From: Verrucomicrobiales bacterium
GTDB taxonomy: Bacteria; Verrucomicrobiota; Verrucomicrobiia; Verrucomicrobiales; DEV007
Direction: 5' to 3'
Length of the DNA stretch: 45,213 bases
Assembly (NCBI GenBank): GCA_029213065.1
Contig: JARGPH010000037.1
Location: forward strand, 10,215-55,427
Of the stretch, positions 17,801 through 25,693 are shown one piece after another. A program made the translations under genes and the position numbers. How positions within the stretch are numbered: position 1 is the stretch's first letter; every line of letters starts with the position of its first letter. The notes under the pieces were generated by a model. The model was given only the letters and a program-made list of their open reading frames with translations. It had not been told where the DNA came from and made no database searches.

Positions 17801-20087
17801 CCAGGAAAGCGTTAGCAAGTCGCAGCTGGAGAAAGATCTCGAAACCGCTCGCGCGAAAAACACCCAGCTCCTCACCGAGTCCGAAAACCTGCAGGAAGCG
17901 CTGGAGGTAAAGAAACGAGAGCTTGCTGAAAAAGATCAGGAACACGCCCGCAACGAGAGCGATACGGTTCAGCAACTGAAACGCCAATTGGGAGATACCG
18001 AAGCGAATCTCAAGAGTATCGAAGAGAAATCTTCTCAGTTACTGAAAGAGAAGCTTTCGCTGAGCGGAGCATTCGAACGGCTCAAAGAGCAACTTTCCAG
18101 CAGTGAGATAGCGGCCGGAGAAAGCGCGGCCAGAGAGGAAGAACTGGTGCACAGCAAAAGCGCACTCGCCCGACGTCTTGAGAAAGCAGAGGCAAGCAAC
18201 AGCGAACTGGCCGCAAGGATCAAAGAGGAAGCGACGGCCTCACTCGCCAATCGGAATCTTGTCGAGAAACTGGAACTTCAAATTCGCGAGGACGAATCCG
18301 AAGCGGTTGCAGAAGAGCAGGCAATCAATCGCGAGCTCGAAAAGGAAATCCGATCTCTGAAACGGGAAGCAAACGAAGACGAAAGAGTCCGCGACGGGCT
18401 TCAGGCTGATTTGAATGCGCTGCAGGAGGAAAAGCGAATCGTGGATGAGAGAATCCTCGCTGCGGACGAACAGATACTCGAGAATGAGAGTGCACTCACT
18501 TCGATGAGATCTCTTCTCGAAGAGAATGAGAAAAAGCGCTCCGAACTCGTGTCTGAACTGGCAGACAGCAGGGCCTTGTCGGCCAATCACGAAAAGATCG
18601 CCGGTGAGTTGCGTGAAGAACTTGCCTCCACGATCACCCGGTTTCAAACCAATGAAGCAGAGCTTCTGCGGAAGCACGGAGCGGAAATTGACGCACTCGT
18701 GGCAGAAGTCCGATCCGAGAAAGACGCAAAAGAAAAACTGGCAACAGAATTGGAAAACACCCGCGTTGGACTTTCCGAGGCACTTCGCCATTCCCGTGAG
18801 GAGAGCGAGCGGGCTCAGACCAAACTGATCGCGGAAGGAAATGCGAAACTCTCCAGGGTCGAAGACGAGCTCAGCGCTGTCATTCAGTCGCGCAGCGAGA
18901 TCGAAAAACTCCGGAACGAACTTGAGGATGCTTTGAATGATCGTGATGAGAACATCGAAAAACTCTCCGAACACATCGAAGATCTGGAGCTGCAACTGAA
19001 AGACGAGCAGGAATCACGCAATGGAGTTCTTACAGATCTCGACACGACACGAGCCGGATTTTCCTCAGCGCTTCAATCAAACTGGAATCACCTGAGCGAA
19101 GCGAGAGCCTTCCTCGACGAAGAGAAAAATTCCAGACTGAATGCTGAAAAAGAGGGCAGTGATTTGCGAAGCAAACTTGAAGCGCTTCGCGAAGAGTCCA
19201 AAGCGAATCGGGAACGCTATGAAGAAGAAATCCGCAATTGGGAAGATCGCTACGATTCGCTTCGCGAAGAGAAACTGACCCTGGCGAGCGAAGATGCGAA
19301 CCTTCAAAAAGTCCGCGAACAGATCCTTGAAGCGACCACTCAAAAACGTGAGATCGAAGACGAACTTACGAAGCTCACCGGGGAAATGTCCACTTACGAG
19401 GAAAGACATCACGATTTAAAATCGCAGACCGAGAAGCTCGTGAGCGAGCGTGAGGAGCTGAAGGCCGGTCTCAATAAGGGTCGCAATGAACTCGAGGCCC
19501 TCCAGAAACGAGCTTCCAATTCCGCACAGCAGGAGAAAAAGCTCACCGACACAATTCGTTCTGCGGAAGGCCGAATTGAGTCCTTGAAGAAGCTGGAAGG
19601 CCAGATGGAGCAAATCGTTGAGAGAAAGCGTCAGGAGAATATTCTCAGCCGCAGTGGCGTCTTCAGCGACAATGCCGAAGCAGTTATCCTGAACGGCGAC
19701 TTCTCACAGGAGGAATTCTATAAAAAGCTCATCGGGAAACTGGATCTACTCGACGATCTCACGAAGCGATACGACAACAAGTGGCGCTATCCTAAAGTGG
19801 CGGATCAGTTGAACCTGTTGAAACGCAGCTTTCTCGACTTTTTGCAGGATCATTCAGTCAATCAATTCGATCTTGAGCCCGGCACGGTGCTCTCTGTGGA
19901 ACAGAGAAAACGCATCAAACTGGTTCCGGTCCACGAAATGATCGGTAAGAAACCGATCACAAACGGAAGCGGTAACGGCAGGAATGGAGGATCTTCCAAA
20001 GTCATCGAAACCGTGAGACCCGGCTACGTTTACCGGATTGGATCGCGCGACGTCGTGATTCGAAAGGCGGAGGTCGTAGTCGCCTAG
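14874..20087 (+). CDS. Giant FHA-coiled-coil protein with GrpE-like C-terminus
   Basis: The 1737-residue protein has three parts. Residues about 5-95 form an FHA domain, which binds phosphothreonine peptides: GVGRR (26-30), YISGYHAEL (41-49), LGSSNGTFLNGKKV (62-75). A Pro/Gly/Ser linker follows, then about 1400 residues of nearly uninterrupted coiled coil rich in E, K, A, L and S. The last 120 residues differ. YKKLIGKLDLLDDL and LLKRSFLDFLQDH resemble the GrpE helix bundle, and the end, IETVRPGYVYRIGSRDVV...AEVVVA, closely resembles the GrpE beta-wing. GrpE is the nucleotide-exchange factor of Hsp70, and an Hsp70 gene follows 107 bp downstream. I infer a chaperone exchange factor on a very long stalk with a phospho-sensing head. 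It has no signal peptide or membrane segment. Confidence 0.85.
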   Translation: MTLKLVVTTNVNGDVFELVLKNAKYGVGRRHDNDLRIKETYISGYHAELNRNSDGDYELSDLGSSNGTFLNGKKVEGREIVKAGDFVKFGILKVAVAEHTGRSPKVVSLKDRAAFSRKSEGATSSITPESSTGLVGTLDSPAPSPVGGKGKEGPSPDDSAIAELKAQLKKTEERADKLDKEVAKRNEEVKSLNAEIADAKATAENANSELKVSEKDGDKVSELEAKLAELSSEVEENKNKSSDLAKQLATATAALAAAEKLSSKESSDKEETAKELSEARRELETITAEKVKLEEKLASNENAQASSSEAASKELTSARDEAESLRKQLAEREKAEADLNSKLSETAKSGETRIAELESSLKASEAKADELEQSLEKSKSEVGDSSSALQNRDKEIENLKSLLAEREKTEADLNSKLSDTAKSGETRIAELESSLQAAESKTTELEQSLEEATGALNDKLARAEAEAASKADSEAKALEQITQLTAESEALKKSLSGKDSDLKATAAEAAKVAALTATIASLTNDRDKVKEEVRKTTLSLKESEKSSKAAQKDLEAKLKAVEKENLKLSKAAEKSEATLSSQQAEVVTLKADLSEKSKVALSASKDAARLTALTTELEDLKGELEATRTKLDETTAAETSAKEDALAKEAEVADLYGKLETLTEEQTTEIEKLKTELEEAKSEKEQTVSALSKIEKEKATLESGAESEIDALRKELDEARAELKSKDATVSSVEKELSETRDKLTSTGTEHSNTLAEIAALTLALKSAETERDNLARVETELQSTRDEQTKLLEERDALQTALKDAEATRAELETTQERLKQIEEERESLSESLSELKEAGSNSEEKAAELSTKLSSVEGDLASAREQLENDAKALAAAKSESNALRVDLKRVKDSANQSAEEIEKTLTSELEASTRELALTRERATRAEADLKAVTEEKKTLSADAEKTREEALRLKTHHDDLSRNLGRLQAELSQESVSKSQLEKDLETARAKNTQLLTESENLQEALEVKKRELAEKDQEHARNESDTVQQLKRQLGDTEANLKSIEEKSSQLLKEKLSLSGAFERLKEQLSSSEIAAGESAAREEELVHSKSALARRLEKAEASNSELAARIKEEATASLANRNLVEKLELQIREDESEAVAEEQAINRELEKEIRSLKREANEDERVRDGLQADLNALQEEKRIVDERILAADEQILENESALTSMRSLLEENEKKRSELVSELADSRALSANHEKIAGELREELASTITRFQTNEAELLRKHGAEIDALVAEVRSEKDAKEKLATELENTRVGLSEALRHSREESERAQTKLIAEGNAKLSRVEDELSAVIQSRSEIEKLRNELEDALNDRDENIEKLSEHIEDLELQLKDEQESRNGVLTDLDTTRAGFSSALQSNWNHLSEARAFLDEEKNSRLNAEKEGSDLRSKLEALREESKANRERYEEEIRNWEDRYDSLREEKLTLASEDANLQKVREQILEATTQKREIEDELTKLTGEMSTYEERHHDLKSQTEKLVSEREELKAGLNKGRNELEALQKRASNSAQQEKKLTDTIRSAEGRIESLKKLEGQMEQIVERKRQENILSRSGVFSDNAEAVILNGDFSQEEFYKKLIGKLDLLDDLTKRYDNKWRYPKVADQLNLLKRSFLDFLQDHSVNQFDLEPGTVLSVEQRKRIKLVPVHEMIGKKPITNGSGNGRNGGSSKVIETVRPGYVYRIGSRDVVIRKAEVVVA
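15858..16177 (+). repeat. Internal 98-bp tandem-spaced repeat in the coiled-coil gene
   Basis: Bases 15858-15955 and 16080-16177 are almost identical with an offset of 222 bp (74 codons). They encode LAEREKAEADLNSKLSETAK and LAEREKTEADLNSKLSDTAK and the residues after them. The few mismatches are scattered and the frame is kept, which points to a fairly recent internal duplication of a coiled-coil segment. Confidence 0.85.
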
Positions 20088-20194
20088 ATTCCCAGATCCG
20101 GCCTAAATACTTAACTACCAAGAGATTACATAATTCCAATCCATAAATTTAATAACTCTTACGTTTATTAAATATTTCCAAATTTACTCCTCTC

Positions 20195-21694
20195 ATGTCA
20201 GACTCTTATCCTAAATATGTCGGAATCGATCTGGGCACAAGTACCTCGGCCCTGGCTCATGTACGCTCCGATGGCAATCCTGAGATCGTCCCCAACGCGG
20301 ACGGCGAACGACTCACTCCCTCAGTCGTCTTCTTCGATCAGTTTGAGGGGGTAAAGCTGATTGGGTCATCGGCAAAGGACGGCGGAGATCCTGAGAGGAC
20401 CGTCCGCCACATCAAAAAGCACATGGATGACCCGTCCTACGTGGTCGAAATCGACGGCGAGAGATGGACTCCAACTGAGATTTCCGCGTTGATTCTTTCG
20501 AAGCTCAGAAAAGAGTGTTCAAAGCTGATCGGAGACATCCAGGATGTGGTCATCACTGTTCCGGCCAACTTCAATGAACTCGCAAGAAAGGCCACTGTGA
20601 CAGCGGGAAAACTCGCAGGGCTGAATGTAAAGAGGATCGTCAACGAACCAACCGCGGCAGCGCTCTACTACGCTCACACCAAGGCGATAAAAGGCCGCGT
20701 TCTCGTCTACGACCTCGGAGGGGGAACGCTTGATATCACGATTCTCGACATCGAGGGCGACGCGGTGGATATCCTTCTCAGCGAAGGGGCGCGCCATTTG
20801 GGAGGTTCCAACTTCGATGACATCCTCATCGATCTCATCGGCCAGAAATACCGGGAGCAGAACGGGAAAGAACTTATTTTAAGCGATGTCCAGAGACGGC
20901 GGCTTCTATCCACGACTGAAGACACGAAAAAGCGTCTCTCCAAACTCAACATGGTGTCGGAGAAAATAGGCGGGGAGGATTTCGGTCTCGCCGAAGTTGA
21001 ACTGACCCGTGACTCATTCGAAGATGCCATTCGCAGACTTCTGACAAGAACGGTCATGCTCGTCGAACAGGCGCTCGAGAACCTTGACCTCCTCCCTTCC
21101 GATATCGATCACGTCGTTCTCGTAGGCGGTTCAACGCGGATCCCCAAAGTTCAAACGCTGCTCGAAAAGCAATTTGGCAGACCACCTATTTCCTGCGGGA
21201 ATGTTGATGAATGCGTCGCCCTTGGAGCGGCACTTTTCGCTCAACGTGCCCGTCGCGTTTCCGAGGTCTGCAATCACAGCTACGGTACACTTGCGATCAT
21301 TGAGGATGCCGCGACCGGTGTCGCCCGGGTCCAAAACTCGGTAGTCATTCCGAAGAACACTCCCATTCCCTGCTCGATGTCCCAAACCTACGTGACATCT
21401 GAAGACAACGAAGAACTCATTGAGGTCGAGATCACTCAGGGCGAAGACCTCGATCCCCGCTACATTGATGTTCTCGGAAAAATTACCCTTCGCGTTCCTC
21501 CCGGCCGACCGGCAGGTTGTGAAATCACCGTAACCTACAGCTACGACGAAAACCAGCGTGTCCGCGCGCAGATCTACGATGAATCCTCCGGACTCCGCAA
21601 AGATATTGCGATTGAATATAAGGGAGAAGGCGTCCTCGGTGAGGAGGCGATTGAACGTAAATCAGCTTATCTTAAACAAGTCAAAATTGCATAA
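20195..21694 (+). CDS. Hsp70-family chaperone lacking the C-terminal lid
   Basis: The 499-residue protein has a full ATPase domain: VGIDLGTSTSALA (phosphate 1, residues 9-21), VYDLGGGTLDITI (phosphate 2, 171-183) and VVLVGGSTRIPKV (adenosine site, about 307-319). NEPTAAALYY is also intact. Residues about 370-480 correspond to the beta-sandwich substrate domain. The protein then stops, where DnaK of about 640 residues would continue with the helical lid and tail. Linker and substrate-loop sequences are divergent. This is therefore a specialised Hsp70 rather than housekeeping DnaK. It follows the GrpE-like fusion gene and precedes a small J-like gene by 12 bp, so all three are probably one transcription unit. 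The 107-bp gap before it is AT-rich and may carry an extra promoter. Confidence 0.93.
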   Translation: MSDSYPKYVGIDLGTSTSALAHVRSDGNPEIVPNADGERLTPSVVFFDQFEGVKLIGSSAKDGGDPERTVRHIKKHMDDPSYVVEIDGERWTPTEISALILSKLRKECSKLIGDIQDVVITVPANFNELARKATVTAGKLAGLNVKRIVNEPTAAALYYAHTKAIKGRVLVYDLGGGTLDITILDIEGDAVDILLSEGARHLGGSNFDDILIDLIGQKYREQNGKELILSDVQRRRLLSTTEDTKKRLSKLNMVSEKIGGEDFGLAEVELTRDSFEDAIRRLLTRTVMLVEQALENLDLLPSDIDHVVLVGGSTRIPKVQTLLEKQFGRPPISCGNVDECVALGAALFAQRARRVSEVCNHSYGTLAIIEDAATGVARVQNSVVIPKNTPIPCSMSQTYVTSEDNEELIEVEITQGEDLDPRYIDVLGKITLRVPPGRPAGCEITVTYSYDENQRVRAQIYDESSGLRKDIAIEYKGEGVLGEEAIERKSAYLKQVKIA

Positions 21695-21706
21695 CCATTT
21701 CAGATT

Positions 21707-21970
21707 ATGATCAAGAAATTCTTTAAATGGCTCGCCCCGTCGGCGAAAGAGATCAATCCCCAGGTAGGCGGGATTTTCGGAAACATGACCCCGGAGGCCT
21801 TGTGCGGAATCGACCCCTCCCAAATGGACAAAGAGGAAATACGCAAGCAACTGGCAATGCTGTATAAAAGACACAACCAGGCGGCGAGTTCCTTAAACGA
21901 AGACCTCCGCGAAGAAGCCGAGGAAATGCTCGATGCCATTGTTCATTGCCGGGAAAAATACGTCGACTGA
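21707..21970 (+). CDS. Small helical protein, degenerate J-domain-like (tentative)
   Basis: The 87-residue protein starts MIKKFFKWLAPSAKEINPQV. Its second half, MDKEEIRKQLAMLYKRHNQA and then REEAEEMLDAIVHCREKYVD, has the spacing of helices II and III of a J-domain. The loop carries His56-Asn57-Gln58 where J-domains have His-Pro-Asp. A protein with this change would not be expected to stimulate Hsp70 in the usual way, but it could still bind it. The gene begins 12 bp after the Hsp70 stop and is almost certainly co-translated. The fold assignment is my inference from pattern and context; it could be an unrelated small helical adaptor. Confidence 0.75.
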   Translation: MIKKFFKWLAPSAKEINPQVGGIFGNMTPEALCGIDPSQMDKEEIRKQLAMLYKRHNQAASSLNEDLREEAEEMLDAIVHCREKYVD

Positions 21971-22085
21971 GACCCCGCCATTCTTTCCGCTACTGAAATG
22001 CGGAACCCCGCTCCCCCCAAAGCAACGACTTAAAAACGCCGCTCGATCCGGCTCGCGCGATTCAGACCGGGAGAAAAGAGCCGAC

Positions 22086-22676
22086 TCAAAATTTTACAGC
22101 TCTCACTTCTTTAAGATATGAAAGGAGAGCTGGATAGAATTCAAAGAAATGAGCCTCCATTTCCTCGATATGAGGAATGACCATTTCACAGGCGCCCCAA
22201 ACCGGGATCAAGACATCCGAACGACGCGAAACCCGGTTGATGGTTTCATCGATCCCCGGGATCGTCTGATAGTTCAAAAGCCATTTTTCTGAGATCATCC
22301 CCGCGATTACTTCACGGGCTTCCTCCGGAGCCTTATAAAGAACACTCTCCAAATCCCTGTGAATGGAATCCACAGCTTTCTCAAGCGACACACCTGAGAA
22401 ATGCTCCCAATGCTTACTCAGGAAGTAATCATAAAAGATGTCGATGATAATCCCTGCAAAACGGCGCAGATCTGCAGGCAGAAGCGCCCGGCTTTTCTGC
22501 CAGACGGGATGATTATCCGTAAAAGCATCGACATAGCGATGCTCCATGACCCCTTTCCACACGGGAATTGAGAAACGGTCATCCCAGGGATTCCCCTTCA
22601 CAAAATCACCGAGGAGATTTCCCAACCGCGAATCAGGCGTCGGTTCGGCGAGATGAAGGTGAGCGAGAAAATTCAT
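22086..22676 (-). CDS. acpH: Acyl carrier protein phosphodiesterase-like protein
   Basis: The 196-residue protein begins MNFLAHLHLAEPTPDSRLGN and continues LLGDFVKG, the N-terminal signature of the AcpH family (COG3124, HD-like fold). VMEHRYVDAFTDNHPVW and IIIDIFYDYFLSKHW contain conserved His and Asp residues that would bind manganese. AcpH removes the 4'-phosphopantetheine group from acyl carrier protein. The length matches the family. It is a single gene with no close partner; the neighbour upstream is a pseudopilin gene in the same direction, 95 bp away. Function beyond family membership is uncertain, since the activity is proven in few species. Confidence 0.85.
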   Translation of the reverse strand: MNFLAHLHLAEPTPDSRLGNLLGDFVKGNPWDDRFSIPVWKGVMEHRYVDAFTDNHPVWQKSRALLPADLRRFAGIIIDIFYDYFLSKHWEHFSGVSLEKAVDSIHRDLESVLYKAPEEAREVIAGMISEKWLLNYQTIPGIDETINRVSRRSDVLIPVWGACEMVIPHIEEMEAHFFEFYPALLSYLKEVRAVKF

Positions 22677-22771
22677 CTTTCAATCCTCGTCTCGTTTTCC
22701 GAATAGCCTAATCCCTCAAAAAAACACAGTAAATTCAGCTTCGCGCGGAGTCAGCCACCCCGCACAATTGA

Positions 22772-23353
22772 TTATCTCCCGTTGAATGGATTCAAACTCT
22801 CCTGAATTGATCCATCGGGCATTAGAACGTGAGGCCCCTTGCCGTGAAAACCGCCGCGTTCAATCACCCATGGCTGATTCCATCGGAACGGAGTGGCAGG
22901 ATGCTCATCAAAGCGCGTTGGAATGTAGGAGCCCATATACTTTCCCTTATCCTTCCCCTTGGCTTTTTCCTCCAACAATCTCCGCTCAAGTGCCCGATCC
23001 GAAGGACAAAGCCAGGTATCCCTGTTCAAACCGTGCTCTTCTGTAGTCGTCACCCAGAACTCGAAAAACTCTTCCTCAGTATGATCCCACTTATCCTCCT
23101 CCATCTGTGGCCAATGCCCCACATCCTGGATATAGCTCATAATACCGGAATGGATCGTCCTCATGTGAGAGAGGCATTTCGCCTTCTTAGCCCTGTTCAC
23201 ATAGGTAGCGGTGAGAGGAACGACAACCCCTAACAACGTCAAGACCAGAGCTACCACCACGATTAGCTCGAGCAGGGTATACCCGCGGACAGCGCGCAGG
23301 CGAAATCCCAATGAACCCTTCCCGCCCCTGGTTTTATTAATTGGAAAAATCAT
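22772..23353 (-). CDS. Prepilin-type pseudopilin
   Basis: The 193-residue protein has a basic leader and the methylation motif RGYTLLELIVVVALVLTLL at about residues 23-41, with cleavage after Gly and Glu at +5. The hydrophobic helix is followed by a globular domain with one likely disulphide pair (AKCLSHMRTI and WLCPSD). It ends HVLMPDGSIQESLNPFNGR, a tail of the kind common in pseudopilin-like proteins of planctomycetes and verrucomicrobia. Such proteins are assembled by type II secretion or type IV pilus machinery, whose core genes are not in this window. GAGGGTG precedes the ATG as a reasonable ribosome-binding site. Confidence 0.88.
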   Translation of the reverse strand: MIFPINKTRGGKGSLGFRLRAVRGYTLLELIVVVALVLTLLGVVVPLTATYVNRAKKAKCLSHMRTIHSGIMSYIQDVGHWPQMEEDKWDHTEEEFFEFWVTTTEEHGLNRDTWLCPSDRALERRLLEEKAKGKDKGKYMGSYIPTRFDEHPATPFRWNQPWVIERGGFHGKGPHVLMPDGSIQESLNPFNGR

Positions 23354-23375
23354 ATTTGCACCCTCTTACGAAAAA

Positions 23376-23411
23376 CAAAAAAAGGGAGGCCGCTTTAAAA
23401 CGCCCTCCCTT
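23376..23411 (-). terminator. Rho-independent terminator after the secreted-protein gene
   Basis: Read on the minus strand, AAGGGAGG (23411-23404) pairs with CCTCCCTT (23389-23382) and is followed by a run of T. It lies 33 bp past the stop of the gene at 23444-24079 and before the pseudopilin gene. Confidence 0.8.
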
Positions 23412-23443
23412 GAAATTAAAAATCCCGTCTCGTTGCCGCGATT

Positions 23444-24079
23444 CTATAAACCGAATGTGATCTGAGAAGAAACTTTCGATCCAAAAATAGTGAAATCAAA
23501 ACTATCGCCTGAGGTTGTTTCACTCGCCTCACCTGTTCCTGTGAAACTGGCTGACGGAAGCAACTCACCGCTGGTCAACAAGCTGCCCTGAAACGATGAA
23601 TCAAGGAAACGGCCACCGCCCCCACGCTCGGGTGCGTTTCCAACTCCAGCTACCAGACCTAAGGCCGAATTCACCGTGCCCGAGGTTCTTCCAAAGTAAG
23701 AAACGCCCTGATAAAACCAAATGTTACTGGCAGGCGTCTCATTCAGGCCAAAACCTCCAATAAAAATGTTACCGGAGTTAATAGCAGGCGTGCTGATATC
23801 GGAGAATGAATTATTACCGAGGTTGATTGAAGTAAAGTTCTCCAGCCCGTCGAGAAGCGTAAGTCCCGTAGCGAGGTCCTGAGATCCTCCGAAATCGTTG
23901 GCTACCGTGATTCTGAAAATGCCAATCGCATTCGGGCCTGTTGCGATACCTTCGTATACGCCGTCATCTCCAGACTCACCGAAATATGAGTTATTACTGA
24001 AGGGACCACCAATCCACGCGTAGGTGTTAAACGTTGGAGCTAGAACCAGAGCACAAAAAACAGCGATGATTTTTTTCAT
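23444..24079 (-). CDS. Secreted protein of unknown function
   Basis: The 211-residue protein starts with a clear signal peptide, MKKIIAVFCALVLAPTFNTYA. A longer frame reaching 24172 adds residues that do not fit an export signal, so I chose the ATG at 24079. The mature part is rich in Gly, Ser, Asn and Thr and opens WIGGPFSNNSYFGESGDDGV. It lacks cysteine and any enzyme motif I recognise. There is no PEP-CTERM or other sorting tail; it ends SSQITFGL. It is monocistronic, with its own terminator downstream. It may be an extracellular or periplasmic structural protein, but function is unknown. Confidence 0.75.
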   Translation of the reverse strand: MKKIIAVFCALVLAPTFNTYAWIGGPFSNNSYFGESGDDGVYEGIATGPNAIGIFRITVANDFGGSQDLATGLTLLDGLENFTSINLGNNSFSDISTPAINSGNIFIGGFGLNETPASNIWFYQGVSYFGRTSGTVNSALGLVAGVGNAPERGGGGRFLDSSFQGSLLTSGELLPSASFTGTGEASETTSGDSFDFTIFGSKVSSQITFGL

Positions 24080-24173
24080 AAGGATTAAAGAGTGAATACT
24101 TTGGGAAGAGGAGACTCTTTTTTGAGATGTTTCGCAAGCAAGAAATAACATTTTTATACTTAAGAAAGCCAAA

Positions 24174-25691
24174 CTATTCAGACTCTTTCATTGCCTCGAA
24201 AGCGCGTTCAAACCGGCCGATCAAATCCTCCGGATCCTCGAGTCCCACCCAAACCCTTATAAGGTCACGTGTCGCCCCGCGCTCTGCGGCCCAATCGAGT
24301 TCATTGTAGTGCGCCAGAAGGGTATAAGGACAGATGAGACTGAAGTCGGTTCCAAGGCTCGGACCTTTCGATATTTCCAACGCATCATAAAACCGCTCAA
24401 GCGCAGCCTGCTCCCCCTTCAGACGCATTGAAAAGAGCGCTCCGTAGCCGCCATCGGTGCGGCGCACCTCGTCATAATTCTCCCTGCAACAATCATCGGG
24501 ATACCAGAGAGCTTTAATTTCAGGCCTTTCACGTAGCCAGCTGACCAGCGAGTGCCCGTTCTCATTCGTCGCTCTGACGCGCTCTTCGAAATGGCGTGAA
24601 TTGATCTCAAGGGTGATCGCATCACGGGTAAAGAGCGGGCTCGCCGCCTCCTCCAGTGCGAGATCCTCTTTCAGCACAGAATAAAAGGGTGAAGCCGGAT
24701 TCAGAATCACAGCCCCGGCCGCGACGTCACCGGCACCGGAGAACAGTTTCGTCAGACTGGTCGTGAGAACATCGGCATAAAGAAAGCCGTTCACATTGAC
24801 CGAGGTCGCTACTGTATCATCGACGATCAGCGGGACTTCCTTCGCTCTCAAAATGGCCGATATCCCTTTGAGATCGGCTGTTTTCAACAATGGATTGCTT
24901 GGCAACTCAGTATAAACGCCGGCTGCCTCGCCGCCCTTTTCAAACCACTGACGGACCTCATCGAGTCCGCCGCTTGTGGTCATTGAAAAATCAACGACGC
25001 CGCCGTCACCAAACTCCTTCTGCATCTTGAACGAATCAAGATAGGGAAATTCGATCTGAATCGTAGACGCTCCCGGCTTCCTCGCGAGAAGGAGGCGATG
25101 CACCGCAAAAATAGCCGCCATCCCAGAGGAGAAGAGAAACACATCCTCCCCTGAGACGCCTTCGTGAAATGAAGCGAGCCGCTCTTTTAAAATCTGAAGC
25201 GCTCTATCGCCGGCCTCTGCCACTTCGTCTGCCAGAGGCTCGTCCGTCAACGCCGACTCAGCGAAACGACTGCTCACGATTTCACCGCCGTGCTGCCAGC
25301 ATTTCCACGCGACTTCGTAAGCATCCTCATCGAGCAGGAGAACGGCCAAGTCCCCCCATCCGTAGGATTCCAACCGACAGGAGGTTTCCTTGCGACGCTT
25401 CACGTAATCGGCACAACGCCAGGCCGCAGCGAGCGAAGGGAAAACAATCGCCACTTCGTCTTTCTTCGCGAATTCCTTTTGAGCAGCAAGAAACAGCTCC
25501 GCCACGAAAGGGTGCAAAACAAAGCGCGGATAACCGCATTCAAACGTCTCAATGACTTCCGGGTCGCCCTCCTCATACCCGATCACATCGCGCCAGCGGG
25601 GCAAACAGACGGACACAGCGTGATCACTGTCGGGGATCGCAAGACCGAGATCTTCGGGCCGGCAGAACGGTTTCGTAAAGGGATCGCGCAT
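24174..25691 (-). CDS. Fungal-type cystathionine gamma-synthase-like PLP enzyme
   Basis: The 505-residue protein belongs to the Cys/Met-metabolism PLP family but has about 150 extra N-terminal residues. The core resembles the long cystathionine gamma-synthases of fungi: VFLFSSGMAAIFAVHRLLL, EFPSNPLLKTADLKGI, PLIVDDTVATSVNV and TTSLTKLFSGAGDVAAG, in which the lysine binds PLP. Cystathionine gamma-synthase joins an activated homoserine ester with cysteine on the way to methionine. The ATG at 25691 lies two bases after the stop of the upstream gene, which encodes a bacterial-type family member, so the two are one operon. A longer frame upstream overlaps that gene and is spurious. Substrate choice, homoserine ester and sulphur donor, cannot be settled from sequence. 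Confidence 0.85.
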   Translation of the reverse strand: MRDPFTKPFCRPEDLGLAIPDSDHAVSVCLPRWRDVIGYEEGDPEVIETFECGYPRFVLHPFVAELFLAAQKEFAKKDEVAIVFPSLAAAWRCADYVKRRKETSCRLESYGWGDLAVLLLDEDAYEVAWKCWQHGGEIVSSRFAESALTDEPLADEVAEAGDRALQILKERLASFHEGVSGEDVFLFSSGMAAIFAVHRLLLARKPGASTIQIEFPYLDSFKMQKEFGDGGVVDFSMTTSGGLDEVRQWFEKGGEAAGVYTELPSNPLLKTADLKGISAILRAKEVPLIVDDTVATSVNVNGFLYADVLTTSLTKLFSGAGDVAAGAVILNPASPFYSVLKEDLALEEAASPLFTRDAITLEINSRHFEERVRATNENGHSLVSWLRERPEIKALWYPDDCCRENYDEVRRTDGGYGALFSMRLKGEQAALERFYDALEISKGPSLGTDFSLICPYTLLAHYNELDWAAERGATRDLIRVWVGLEDPEDLIGRFERAFEAMKESE

Positions 25692-25693
25692 GT

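Noticed and set aside
22786-23465. Plus-strand frames across the pseudopilin gene
   Set aside because: They are shadows. The minus strand has a clear methylation motif, a ribosome-binding site and a normal pseudopilin tail.
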